Positions 1 to 7,847 of a stretch of DNA of 64,000 nt are shown here, piece after piece; the first letter of the stretch is position 1, and each line of letters begins with the position of its first letter. Source of the DNA: Thalassovita aquimarina (lineage in GTDB: Bacteria; Pseudomonadota; Alphaproteobacteria; Rhodobacterales; Rhodobacteraceae); the NCBI RefSeq assembly GCF_018219815.1, contig NZ_JADMKU010000002.1, positions 287,434-351,433 of the forward strand. The letters run 5' to 3'. The notes below the pieces were generated by a model that saw nothing but the letters and a program-made list of their open reading frames with translations, searched no databases and was not told where the DNA came from. The position numbers and the translations under genes are program-made.

Positions 1-178
1 CGCCAGCGGTTTCTGGGTGGAAAACGGCGAAATCCAATACCCGGTGAACGAATGCACCATCGCGGGCAACCTGCGCGACATGCTGAGCACCATCATCCCG
101 GCGAACGACGCGCGCACGTATCTGTCGCGCGTGGTCCCGTCGCTTCTGGTCGAAGGAATGACCCTTGCCGGCGACTGA
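1..178 (+). CDS. PmbA/TldD-family metalloprotease-like protein, C-terminal end
   Basis: Only the last 58 codons are present; the gene enters from the left edge and ends at the TGA at 176-178. The visible residues include FWVENGEI, YPVNE and TIAGNLRDM, the C-terminal signature of the TldD/PmbA (TldE) family. Partners of that family form a cytoplasmic zinc protease involved in peptide maturation and antitoxin turnover. The next gene starts 14 bases inside this one, so the two are probably co-transcribed. Assignment to PmbA rather than TldD is likely but cannot be settled from the fragment. Confidence 0.8.
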   Translation, partial: ASGFWVENGEIQYPVNECTIAGNLRDMLSTIIPANDARTYLSRVVPSLLVEGMTLAGD

Positions 179-953
179 TATCGACCTGCTGATCGACGCC
201 GCGAAGGAAGCCGGCAAGGTCGCCCGCAGCTTTCACGGGCCAAGGGCCCGCGCCTGGGACAAGCCCGGCAACCTTGGTCCGGTGACCGAGGTCGACTTGG
301 CGGTGAACGACATCCTGCGCGACAGGCTGACCGAAGCGCGGCCCTCTTACGGATGGCTGTCGGAGGAAGACGAAGACAGCGCCCGGCGGCTGACCCGTCC
401 GCGCGTCTTCATCGTCGATCCGCTGGACGGCACCCGCAGCTTCATCGAAGGGTCGCCGACCTGGGCGCATTCGCTGGCGGTGGCCGAAAACGGCATAGTG
501 ACCGCCGCCGTGGTCTACCTGCCGGAAAAGGACAAGCTCTACAGCGCCGCGGCTGGACAGGGCGCATTCCTGAACGGCGACCCGATCCGGGTATCGTCGC
601 GCCATGACCTGAGCGGTGCCTCGGTGCTGGCGGCGCGGCCGAACATGGCCCCGTCCAACTGGAAGGGCCAGCATGTGCCGGAGTTCAAGCGCGCCCACCG
701 CCCGTCGCTGGCCTATCGGCTCGCCCTGGTGGCCGAGGGCCGCTACGACGCGATGCTGACCCTGCGCGACAGCTGGGAATGGGATATCGCCGCAGGCGAC
801 CTGATCCTGCGCGAAGCAGGCGCCGAAGTGTCAGACAAGCGCGGGGAACCGTTGCGGTTCAACAACCCCCATCCCAAGGTCAAGGGCGTGATCGCGGCAC
901 CGCCGGGCCTGCATGGCGACATCGCGAAAAGGCTGGCTTTCTGGCCGGAATGA
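165..953 (+). CDS. Inositol-monophosphatase family phosphatase (CysQ/SuhB/HisN-like)
   Basis: A 262-aa soluble protein of the Mg-dependent FIG superfamily. The metal-binding residues are visible: EED at residues 67-69, DPLDGT at 85-90, and WEWD at 204-207 followed by AAGDL. Members hydrolyse 3'-phosphoadenosine 5'-phosphate, inositol phosphate or histidinol phosphate; motifs alone do not decide the substrate. The start is a TTG preceded by AAGGA; no suitable ATG lies between it and the conserved core. It overlaps the pmbA-like gene upstream by 14 bases and precedes envelope genes (WaaA-like, lpxK), a setting common for cysQ-like genes in Rhodobacterales. Confidence 0.85.
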   Translation: MPATDIDLLIDAAKEAGKVARSFHGPRARAWDKPGNLGPVTEVDLAVNDILRDRLTEARPSYGWLSEEDEDSARRLTRPRVFIVDPLDGTRSFIEGSPTWAHSLAVAENGIVTAAVVYLPEKDKLYSAAAGQGAFLNGDPIRVSSRHDLSGASVLAARPNMAPSNWKGQHVPEFKRAHRPSLAYRLALVAEGRYDAMLTLRDSWEWDIAAGDLILREAGAEVSDKRGEPLRFNNPHPKVKGVIAAPPGLHGDIAKRLAFWPE

Positions 954-1194
954 ATTTCCGTCCTCGCGGGTGACGCGCCCCGGCAGCAACCAGCCTGTAT
1001 CCCGACCCCGAACGCCGCGCGCCGCCTTGCAGCCCCCCGGACCAGCGCATAGATTGGCCCCGTCCAGTCAGGAGCCCCGATGACCAAGCGCATACAGCCC
1101 TTTGCCGGCCCTCACGCCCACCCGCAGGTCACATGTCCGCGCGGTGCGATGGCGGTGGCCGATTGCGCCGTCGTGCGCGGGTAGACCGGTCGCG

Positions 1195-2412
1195 ATGGCA
1201 CGCTCTCTCAGCCTTGCGGCCTATATGGCACTTGCCCGGCGCGCGCCGCGAAACCCGGTCGCTTTTCCATCCAACCGGCCCGCGGGCGAGCTGATCTGGG
1301 CGCATGTTTCGTCACTGCCGAAGGCCGCGGCGATCCTGCAACTGTTTCACCGGATCCAACCGCTACGCCCGGGAATCCAGTTCCTGCTGACCACCGCGCC
1401 GGACCTGCCGCGCCCCGATCACCTGAAAAGCGACGTGATCTGGCAGCAGGTGCCGGAAGAATCCGTCCCCGTGATCGACGCCTTCCTGTCGCATTGGAAA
1501 CCCGATCTCTGCCTGTGGAGCGGCGGCCACCTGCGCCCGGCGCTGGTCGAAATGACCGCGCGGCGCGATGTACCGCTCTTCCTCGTCGATGCCGACGCCG
1601 CGGCGCTGGAAGAGGCGCGGTTCCGCTGGCTGCCCGACATGGGACGCGGCATCCTGCGCCGGTTCCGCAAGATCATGGCAATCGACGCCGCCGCCGCGCA
1701 GCGGCTGCGCCGGATCGGATCGAATGGCGAGGTTGTCGAAATCACCGGCGCTCTGCAGGAAGGGCGTGCGGCGCTCGATTGCAACGAAGATACCCGCGAT
1801 GAACTGGCCGCGATGCTGGCCGGGCGGCCGGTCTGGCTGGCAGCGATGATACAGCGCGAGGAGCTCGATATCGTCGCCCGGGCGCACAGGACCTCGATGC
1901 GGTTCGCCCATCGCCAGCTGCTGATCCTGGTGCCGGACGACGAAACCCGGGGACCGCAATACGCCAAGCAGCTGCGCGACAAGGGCTGGAATATCGCCGA
2001 ATGGTCAAACGGCGAATACCCCGAGGAAACCACCCAGATCCTGCTGGCCGATACCCGCGGCGAACTGGGGCTGTGGTACCGGCTGGCCCCGATCACGCTG
2101 ATGGGCAGTTCGCTTCTGTCCGGCCATGGCGGCCGTGATCCGTATGAACCCGCCGCCCTGGGTTCGGCCATTCTCTATGGTCCCAACGTGAGCCGATACC
2201 TGCCGGCCTACAGCCGCCTGGTCGCCGCGCGGGCGGCGCAGATCGTAAAGGATGCCGACACGCTGGCCAGCGCGATTTCGCGCCTCTCCGCCCCCGACCA
2301 GGCCGCCGCGATGGCCCATGCCGCTTGGGAGGTCAGTTCCTCGGGCGCCGAAGTCACCGATGCGCTGATCGAGATGATCCAGGACGAACTGGACCTGCGG
2401 GGGACGGCGTGA
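1195..2412 (+). CDS. WaaA/KdtA-like Kdo transferase, divergent
   Basis: A 405-aa glycosyltransferase with the N-terminal domain of 3-deoxy-D-manno-octulosonate transferases, which add Kdo to lipid A precursor at the inner membrane. Support: the tail motif [13 protein letters not shown] followed by LYGPN matches the WaaA nucleotide-sugar domain, and the gene overlaps lpxK by one base (TGATG). The place where canonical WaaA has a SVGE motif with its catalytic Glu reads HVSSLPK here, and the usual THEGE stretch is IQREE. The ATG at 1195 was chosen because the 31 residues upstream of it do not look like protein. Kdo transfer is therefore inferred, not certain. Confidence 0.7.
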   Translation: MARSLSLAAYMALARRAPRNPVAFPSNRPAGELIWAHVSSLPKAAAILQLFHRIQPLRPGIQFLLTTAPDLPRPDHLKSDVIWQQVPEESVPVIDAFLSHWKPDLCLWSGGHLRPALVEMTARRDVPLFLVDADAAALEEARFRWLPDMGRGILRRFRKIMAIDAAAAQRLRRIGSNGEVVEITGALQEGRAALDCNEDTRDELAAMLAGRPVWLAAMIQREELDIVARAHRTSMRFAHRQLLILVPDDETRGPQYAKQLRDKGWNIAEWSNGEYPEETTQILLADTRGELGLWYRLAPITLMGSSLLSGHGGRDPYEPAALGSAILYGPNVSRYLPAYSRLVAARAAQIVKDADTLASAISRLSAPDQAAAMAHAAWEVSSSGAEVTDALIEMIQDELDLRGTA

Positions 2413-3407
2413 TGCGGCCGCCGCGGTTCTGGTTCACCCCGCCCGGTCGGCCTGCCCTGGTGGCCCGGCTGCTTGCGCCGCTGGGGTGGCTCTATGCCGC
2501 CGCCACGGCAAGGCGGCTGCGCCGCGGCACGCCCTACCGGGCCCCGGTGCCGGTGATCTGCGTCGGCAACCTGAATGCGGGTGGCACCGGCAAGACGCCC
2601 ACCGCCATTGCGCTGATCCTACAGCTCATGGCGATGGGCAAGAAAGCGGTCGTGGTCTCGCGCGGCTATGGCGGGTCGGAACAGGGACCGGTCGAGGTTG
2701 ATCCCGCATCCCACACGGCGGCGCAGGTGGGCGACGAACCGCTTTTGCTGGCGGCCTTTGCCAAGGTGGTGGTGGCCCGCGACCGTGCCGAAGGCGCGCG
2801 GCTGGCCTGCGACCTCGGCGCGGATGTCATCGTGATGGATGACGGGTTGCAGAATCCTGCGCTGCGCAAGGACCTGTCGATCATCGTCGTGGATGCGGCC
2901 AGGGGATTCGGAAATGGCCGCTGCCTGCCCGCCGGCCCGCTGCGCGAACCGGTGCCAGAGGGGATGAAACGCGCCGATTTGGTCCTGTCGATCGGCGACA
3001 CCGCGGCGCAGGACGGATTTGCCGCCCAATGGGCCGCCGCGATCCCGCTGCCGCATCTGACCGGCCGCCTGGCGCCGCTGCAGACCGGCATGGACTGGCA
3101 GGGGATGCCGGTGCTGGCCTTTGCGGGGATCGGCCATCCGGAAAAGTTCTTCCGCACGCTGCGCGAATTGGGCGCGGATGTGGTCCGGGCCGAGGCGCTG
3201 GACGACCACCAGATGCTGACCCCGGCGCTGCTGGCCCGGCTGGAAAACGAAGCCAAGCTGCGCGGCGCCCAGATGGTCACGACCGAGAAGGACGCGGTGC
3301 GGCTGCCGGACGGTTTCCGTTCGAAGGTGGTGACGCTGCCGGTGCGGCTGGAGCTGGACGACGAGGCGGCGCTTGGCGACATGTTGCGCGCGCTGTTCCG
3401 GCAGTAG
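2412..3407 (+). CDS. lpxK: Tetraacyldisaccharide 4'-kinase LpxK
   Basis: A 331-aa membrane-associated kinase that phosphorylates the 4' position of the lipid A disaccharide, giving lipid IVA. The Walker A-type loop [14 protein letters not shown] lies at residues 51-64, and the following segments VSRGYGG and MDDGLQNP are LpxK signatures. An N-terminal hydrophobic helix (about residues 17-31) would anchor it to the inner membrane. The ATG overlaps the stop of the WaaA-like gene, so translation is probably coupled. The stop codon's last base is the first base of a 61-bp repeat that fills the gap to the convergent L,D-transpeptidase gene. Confidence 0.95.
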   Translation: MRPPRFWFTPPGRPALVARLLAPLGWLYAAATARRLRRGTPYRAPVPVICVGNLNAGGTGKTPTAIALILQLMAMGKKAVVVSRGYGGSEQGPVEVDPASHTAAQVGDEPLLLAAFAKVVVARDRAEGARLACDLGADVIVMDDGLQNPALRKDLSIIVVDAARGFGNGRCLPAGPLREPVPEGMKRADLVLSIGDTAAQDGFAAQWAAAIPLPHLTGRLAPLQTGMDWQGMPVLAFAGIGHPEKFFRTLRELGADVVRAEALDDHQMLTPALLARLENEAKLRGAQMVTTEKDAVRLPDGFRSKVVTLPVRLELDDEAALGDMLRALFRQ

Positions 3408-3467
3408 GGGGCGCTGCCCCCGTCGCCCGATGGGCGACTCCCCCGGGATATTTTTGAAAAGAAGAAG
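3407..3467 (+). repeat. 61-bp GC-rich double-hairpin repeat, copy A
   Basis: One of three 61-bp copies (the others are at 32467-32527 and 52887-52947, inverted). Copy A reads GGGGGC-GCT-GCCCCC, then GTCGCCC-GAT-GGGCGAC, then a CCCCCGGGATATTTTT stretch and a GAAAAGAAGAAG tail. It occupies exactly the space between the lpxK stop and the stop of the convergent gene, so it probably serves as a terminator or barrier. It resembles GC-rich intergenic repeats of Rhodobacterales; that link is from memory. Confidence 0.85.
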
Positions 3468-3962
3468 CTAGCGGACGATCAGCCGGGTGCCCGGGACGAT
3501 GCTGCGGGCGATGTGGATCAGGTGATCCCGGCGGAAGGTGATGCAGCCCTCGGTCGGGTAATGCGGCCGGCGCCATTGATGCAGGAAAATGGCCGATCCC
3601 CTGCCGGGTGTCGCATCGGGATAATTCCAGTCGGTGATCAGCACGATGTCGTAAAGCGGATCGGCCCGGCGCAGGTGTTCGTGGCCGTGGCCGTAGGGGG
3701 CGCGGACCGGGTGATTGTAGTCGGGCCGCGACGCGTCGTCCGACCACAGGTCGTTCGGGCCGATCGGGTCGGCCCAGGATGCGGGCCGGGCCAGTCGATC
3801 GGGGCGGTAGAGCATGCCGAGGATGCGATGGGTGCCCTTGGGCGTGGCGCCGTCGCCTTCGTGCTTGTTGCCGCTCAGTCCGCCGCGGCCGATGCTGCAG
3901 GGGAAATAGCGCCCCTGGAAGCGGATGCCGCGCGCTGTCAGCACCAGGTCGGCGGGGGTCAC
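3468..3962 (-). CDS. YkuD-type L,D-transpeptidase family protein
   Basis: A 164-aa protein of the ErfK/YkuD (COG3786-like) group, which crosslinks or remodels peptidoglycan. The likely catalytic pair is H128 in FLHQW and C140 in TEGCITF, the HxnGC pattern of the fold. Residues WSDD and YNHPVRAPYGHGHE are also typical. The GTG start overlaps the ribA stop by four bases, so it is the second gene of a ribA operon. No signal peptide is visible, which is odd for an enzyme expected in the periplasm; a longer in-frame extension would have to run inside ribA. It ends at the repeat shared with lpxK. Confidence 0.8.
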   Translation of the reverse strand: MTPADLVLTARGIRFQGRYFPCSIGRGGLSGNKHEGDGATPKGTHRILGMLYRPDRLARPASWADPIGPNDLWSDDASRPDYNHPVRAPYGHGHEHLRRADPLYDIVLITDWNYPDATPGRGSAIFLHQWRRPHYPTEGCITFRRDHLIHIARSIVPGTRLIVR

Positions 3963-5050
3963 AGCAGGTGCCCCGACTTCGCCGCCTTTGTGGCCAGGTA
4001 ACCGCGGTTGTGATGGGTTTCGCCCACTTTCAGCGGCACCCGTTCGACCACGTCGATGCCGTTCTTTTCCATCATCGCGATCTTGCGCGGGTTGTTGGTC
4101 AGCAGCCGCACCCGGGAAAAGCCCATCGACTTCAGGATACTGGCCCCCAGCTTGAAATCGCGTTCGTCGTCCTCGAAGCCGAGCCGGTGATTGGCCTCGA
4201 CCGTGTCGAACCCCTGATCCTGCAGCGAATAGGCCCGCATCTTGTTGGCCAGCCCGATGCCGCGGCCTTCCTGGTTGAGGTAGAGCAGGACGCCGGCGCC
4301 TTCTTCGCCCATCTGGGCCAACGCGCCGCGCAGTTGCGGACCGCAATCGCATTTCTGGCTGCCCAGAACGTCCCCGGTGAAACAGGCCGAATGCAGCCGC
4401 GCCAGCACCGGTTCGTCGCGCGGCGGCGATCCGATCTCAAAAGCGTAATGTTCCTCGCCACCGTCTTCGGGGCGGAAGATGTGCAGCCGGCCGGCCTCGG
4501 ACGCCTCGACCGGCAAGCGGGCGCTGACCACCGGGTGCGGATGCGGAGAGGCGGTCAGCAGCGACGCGGCGCGGTCGGCATTGACCACGGTCAGGGCCTG
4601 TTCCCCGGCAAAAACGTAGGGATCGGGCAGCGACAGTATCACCGCCGCAGGCAACAGCCGCGCCGATTTCGTCAGCGTGATCGCCACCCGGTGCAGATCG
4701 GCGGCCCCCTCGCGCAGGGTCTGCAGCGGGCCCTTCATCGGCGATTGCAGGTCGTCGGCCGGATCGGCGACACCGCGCAGCCATGTCATCGACACGTCCT
4801 GGGGCAGCACAATCCGGGCCAGATCGCCGTCATAGGCGCGCGCCTTCAGCGTTTCGGCCCGCCGCGCGGTGATCGCCAGAACCGGCTGCCCGCCCAGCGC
4901 GCGCAGGTCGGCAAGCCGCTGCGCGTCCAGCGTTTCGGCGGCCAGAACCAGCGCTCCTTCACCGTCCTGCACCAGCACCACGGGCACGCCCATGCGCAGA
5001 TCGGCGCGGGCGCGGGCGATAAGTTCGGTCAGATCGGGGGCGAAGCTCAT
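3959..5050 (-). CDS. ribA: GTP cyclohydrolase II with degenerate RibB-like N-terminal half
   Basis: A 363-aa protein. Residues ~205-363 are a complete RibA domain, opening GTP for riboflavin synthesis: zinc cysteines at C223, C234 and C236 (motif HSACFTGDVLGSQKCDCG), then NQEGRGIGL and HRLGFEDDERD. Residues 1-200 align by eye with dihydroxybutanone-phosphate synthase (RibB) but the acidic active-site stretch DDEDRENEGD is replaced by VQDGEGALVLAAE, so RibB activity is probably lost. The L,D-transpeptidase follows with a 4-base overlap. A divergent response-regulator gene lies upstream with 164 bases between them. Confidence 0.9.
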   Translation of the reverse strand: MSFAPDLTELIARARADLRMGVPVVLVQDGEGALVLAAETLDAQRLADLRALGGQPVLAITARRAETLKARAYDGDLARIVLPQDVSMTWLRGVADPADDLQSPMKGPLQTLREGAADLHRVAITLTKSARLLPAAVILSLPDPYVFAGEQALTVVNADRAASLLTASPHPHPVVSARLPVEASEAGRLHIFRPEDGGEEHYAFEIGSPPRDEPVLARLHSACFTGDVLGSQKCDCGPQLRGALAQMGEEGAGVLLYLNQEGRGIGLANKMRAYSLQDQGFDTVEANHRLGFEDDERDFKLGASILKSMGFSRVRLLTNNPRKIAMMEKNGIDVVERVPLKVGETHHNRGYLATKAAKSGHLL

Positions 5051-5214
5051 GGTCTCTTCCTTCGGGTTCCGGCCTGTGACTTAGTCCTTTTTGTCGGAAT
5101 TTGAAACATTTCCCGGTCAAAGAACACGTCCACGTGAGAAGATTGCAGCAAATCTTGTCTGATCCGTCATCCGGTCTCATCTGTTTCACACGCAAACGCA
5201 AGGAGGCCACCGCA

Positions 5215-5901
5215 ATGGCACAGCTGAAGAAGATCCTGCTTGTCGACGATGACGACGATCTGCGCGAGGCGCTGAGCGAGCAATTGGTGATGACCGAGGA
5301 TTTCGACGTCTTCGAAGCCGATAGCGGTGCCGAGGCCATGAAGCGGAGCAAGGAAGGTATTTACGACCTGCTGATCCTCGATGTCGGCCTGCCCGATACC
5401 GATGGCCGCGAACTGTGCAAGCTGATGCGCAAACAGGGCGTCAAAAGCCCGGTGATCATGCTGACCGGCCATGACAGCGATGCGGATACGATTTTAGGCC
5501 TCGATGCGGGCGCCAACGATTACGTGACCAAGCCGTTCCGCTTCCCGGTGCTGCTGGCGCGCATCCGCGCCCAGCTGCGCCAGCACGAACAATCCGAGGA
5601 CGCGGTGTTCCAGTTGGGGCCGTATTCCTTCCGCCCCGCGATGAAGATGCTGGTGGACGAGGAGGACAAGAAAATCCGCCTGACCGAGAAGGAAACCAAT
5701 ATCCTGAAATTCCTCTACCGGTCGTCCGAGGGCGTGGTTCCGCGCGATGTGCTGCTGCACGAGGTCTGGGGCTACAACGCCGGGGTGACCACCCACACGC
5801 TGGAAACGCATATCTATCGTTTGCGGCAGAAAATCGAACCCGATCCGTCGAATGCCCGCATCCTGATTACCGAAAGCGGGGGCTATAAGCTGGTCGCGTG
5901 A
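5215..5901 (+). CDS. OmpR-family response regulator
   Basis: A 228-aa DNA-binding response regulator. The receiver domain has the acidic pocket DDDDD at residues 11-15, the phosphoacceptor D56 (LLILDVGLP) and K106 (VTKPF). The C-terminal winged helix ends ITESGGYKLVA. The ATG at 5215 is preceded by AAGGAGG. No histidine kinase gene is adjacent, so the partner is elsewhere or absent. The sequence resembles CenR-type regulators of cell envelope and division in alphaproteobacteria, but I could not confirm this from the sequence. An FNR-type site and a candidate small RNA follow within 5 bases of its stop. Confidence 0.9.
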   Translation: MAQLKKILLVDDDDDLREALSEQLVMTEDFDVFEADSGAEAMKRSKEGIYDLLILDVGLPDTDGRELCKLMRKQGVKSPVIMLTGHDSDADTILGLDAGANDYVTKPFRFPVLLARIRAQLRQHEQSEDAVFQLGPYSFRPAMKMLVDEEDKKIRLTEKETNILKFLYRSSEGVVPRDVLLHEVWGYNAGVTTHTLETHIYRLRQKIEPDPSNARILITESGGYKLVA

Positions 5902-5904
5902 AAT

Positions 5905-5918
5905 TTGACAAAGATCAA
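5905..5918 (+). promoter_or_regulatory. Candidate FNR/FnrL binding site
   Basis: TTGAC-AAAG-ATCAA matches the FNR consensus TTGAT-N4-ATCAA at nine of ten defined positions. Its centre is about 41-45 bases before the predicted transcript start at 5953-5957, the spacing of an FNR-activated (class II) promoter. A weak -10-like TAATAT lies at 5945-5950. No other protein start fits it, so it would drive the small RNA. Confidence 0.5.
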
Positions 5919-5952
5919 GGCGACACAATGCGGACCACGATACTTAATATGT

Positions 5953-6027
5953 ATACCGTCGCATAAGCGGGTTATCTTATGCACCTCCCTGTTGGACTGG
6001 ACCCGGGCTTGCCCCGGGTCTTTTTTT
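5953..6027 (+). ncRNA. Candidate trans-acting small RNA (about 70-75 nt)
   Basis: Intergenic stretch with the layout of a bacterial sRNA: an AT-rich hairpin GCATAAG (5961-5967) / CTTATGC (5976-5982), an unpaired CACCTCCC just after it, and a strong intrinsic terminator at 6000-6027. CCTCCC is complementary to a Shine-Dalgarno sequence, the hallmark of several alphaproteobacterial sRNAs that block translation. A candidate FNR site sits at the right distance upstream. No plausible protein is encoded. Start, size and function are inferred. Confidence 0.45.
6000..6027 (+). terminator. Rho-independent terminator
   Basis: Perfect 8-bp stem GACCCGGG / CCCGGGTC (6000-6007, 6013-6020) with a 5-base loop, followed by seven T residues at 6021-6027. 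It ends the candidate small RNA and any read-through from the response-regulator gene. Confidence 0.9.
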
Positions 6028-6115
6028 GACCTCCGGCAGGGTCGACAACGTCCCTGATGATCCCTTCGAAACCGGGTATTCCCTCGGGCCGTCACAGCCT
6101 CTACGTTGCGCGTGC

Positions 6116-6859
6116 ATGACGATCACCGAACTCCATCTCTTTCCGGCTCTGGGCCCTTGGCTCATTTGCGCCTTCGCCGTCATGCTCGGCACGACAATTC
6201 AAAAGCTTTCGGGGGCCGGGTTCGGCATGGTTGCGGCGCCCATCATGACGCTGGTTGCCGCGGACTGGGTGCCCGGAACGGTTCTTCTTGTGGGGTTCCT
6301 TGTAGGTGCCGGATCGGTTCTAAGCGCGCGGGATGCGATCGTTCTGAAGGACCTTCCGCCCGGCTTCATGGGACGCACTCTCGGGGCGGTTCTGGCCGCG
6401 ACGATTGCCGCGATTGTCGTCGGCTCCCCCGCTCTGCCTATCGTCGTGGCCTGCATCGTGCTGTTTGCCGTGGCGCTCAACCTTGCGGGGCTGAGAATAC
6501 CGATCAACAAGTTTTCGCTATTCGGGGCCGGCACGGTCGCCGGGATCATGGGAACTCTGACGGGGATCGGGGCACCGCCGATGGCGATCCTCTATTCGCG
6601 GGTCGAAACGCGCCGTTCGGCGGCATCGCAGAATGCTTTTTTCGGGTTCGGGATGGTCGTGTCCGTGCTCGCCCTTACCATTGCGGGGGTTATGCGTTGG
6701 CCCCAGGTCGCCTTCGCCGTTTCGCTTGCCCCGCTCGTGCCGCTGAGCCTCTATCTGTCACGCCCGCTGACACGGCGTTTCGAGCGCGGCTCGATCCGGC
6801 CCTGGGCGCTTGGACTGGCCGCCACCGCGGCGGTGATCCTGCTGGTCCGCAACTTCTGA
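6116..6859 (+). CDS. TauE/SafE-family membrane permease
   Basis: A 247-aa integral inner-membrane protein with about seven to eight hydrophobic segments. The duplicated family signature is visible as GAGFGMVAAP near residue 30 and GTLTGIGAPPMAIL near residue 150. The family includes exporters of sulfite, sulfoacetate and other organosulfur anions; the substrate here is not indicated by neighbours. The ATG at 6116 was taken because the preceding in-frame residues are hydrophilic and lack similarity to the family. It stands alone between the small-RNA terminator and xth. Confidence 0.8.
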   Translation: MTITELHLFPALGPWLICAFAVMLGTTIQKLSGAGFGMVAAPIMTLVAADWVPGTVLLVGFLVGAGSVLSARDAIVLKDLPPGFMGRTLGAVLAATIAAIVVGSPALPIVVACIVLFAVALNLAGLRIPINKFSLFGAGTVAGIMGTLTGIGAPPMAILYSRVETRRSAASQNAFFGFGMVVSVLALTIAGVMRWPQVAFAVSLAPLVPLSLYLSRPLTRRFERGSIRPWALGLAATAAVILLVRNF

Positions 6860-6971
6860 ACATCTCGGCGGCGCACGTCCAACGCGCCGCACCCTTTTGC
6901 CCCGTTTTCGGGTTGCGCCCCGCCCGACCCTGCGGGCATTCTGCGCCGCGAACCGCCAATCGGAGTTTTCC

Positions 6972-7760
6972 ATGTCCTTCACCCTTGCCACCTGGAACAT
7001 CAACTCGGTCCGCCTGCGCGAACCCATCGTCTGCAAGCTGATGGAGGAAGAAGCGCCCGACGTGCTGTGCCTGCAGGAATGCAAGAGCCCGGTGGACAAG
7101 ATCCCGCTGGAGTCGTTCAAGGCGCTTGGCTACCACTACATGGTGGCGCGCGGGCAGAAGGGATATAACGGCGTCGCGATCCTATCGAAGCTGCCGATCG
7201 AGGATGTGGGCGACATGGATTTCGCCTCGCTCGGCCATGCCCGCCACGTGGCGGCGCGGCTGAAAAACGGCGTGACGGTGCACAATTTCTATGTCCCGGC
7301 GGGCGGCGACAAGCCCGACCGCGAGGTGAACGAGAAATTCGGCCAGAAGCTCGATTACCTGACCGAGATGCGCGACTGGTTCAAGGAAGAACAGTTCGAA
7401 AAGTCGATCCTGGTCGGCGACCTGAACATCGCCCCGCGCGAAGACGACGTCTGGTCGCATAAACAATTGCTGAAGATCGTCAGCCACACGCCCGTCGAGG
7501 TCGATCACCTACAGCAGGTGATGGAGGCCGGAAAATGGGCCGACGTGACCCGCAACGACATCCCCGAGGGGCTGCTTTATTCGTGGTGGTCCTACCGCGC
7601 CAAGGATTGGGATGCCGCCGACAAGGGCCGCCGGTTGGATCACATCTGGGCCACGCCGGACATCAAGAACGCCGGCCATTCCAGCCGCATCCTGCGCGCC
7701 GCGCGGGGCTGGGAAAAGCCCAGCGACCACGCGCCGGTTTTCGCGACGTTCGATCTTTGA
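6972..7760 (+). CDS. xth: Exodeoxyribonuclease III / AP endonuclease
   Basis: A 262-aa enzyme of the endonuclease/exonuclease/phosphatase superfamily acting in base-excision repair: it cuts 5' to abasic sites and removes 3'-blocking groups. Active-site elements are all present: NINS near the N-terminus, LQECK (metal-binding Glu), the NFYVPAGG loop, GDLNIAP, RLDHIW and the terminal SDHAPV (catalytic His). The ATG at 6972 follows a GGAG-type ribosome binding sequence. It is a single-gene unit; an inverted repeat GCCCC-GCAA-GGGGC lies between it and the next gene. Confidence 0.95.
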   Translation: MSFTLATWNINSVRLREPIVCKLMEEEAPDVLCLQECKSPVDKIPLESFKALGYHYMVARGQKGYNGVAILSKLPIEDVGDMDFASLGHARHVAARLKNGVTVHNFYVPAGGDKPDREVNEKFGQKLDYLTEMRDWFKEEQFEKSILVGDLNIAPREDDVWSHKQLLKIVSHTPVEVDHLQQVMEAGKWADVTRNDIPEGLLYSWWSYRAKDWDAADKGRRLDHIWATPDIKNAGHSSRILRAARGWEKPSDHAPVFATFDL

Positions 7761-7847
7761 TCGGCTCGGGAAGACGCTGCAACCTTGGAATTCCGCCCCG
7801 CAAGGGGCATATAAAGACAAACGCAAAATCCCAAGGATAGGGTTGTC

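Noticed and set aside
1080..1184. A 34-codon open frame (MTKRIQPFAG...) before the WaaA-like gene
   Set aside because: Too short, no recognised family and no convincing ribosome site. In relatives I recall a small DUF4170-type gene often sits here, but this frame does not resemble it enough to annotate.
7795..7808. GCCCC-GCAA-GGGGC stem-loop before cnoX
   Set aside because: The hairpin is short and lacks a T run, so I did not call it a terminator; it may be part of the 5' leader.
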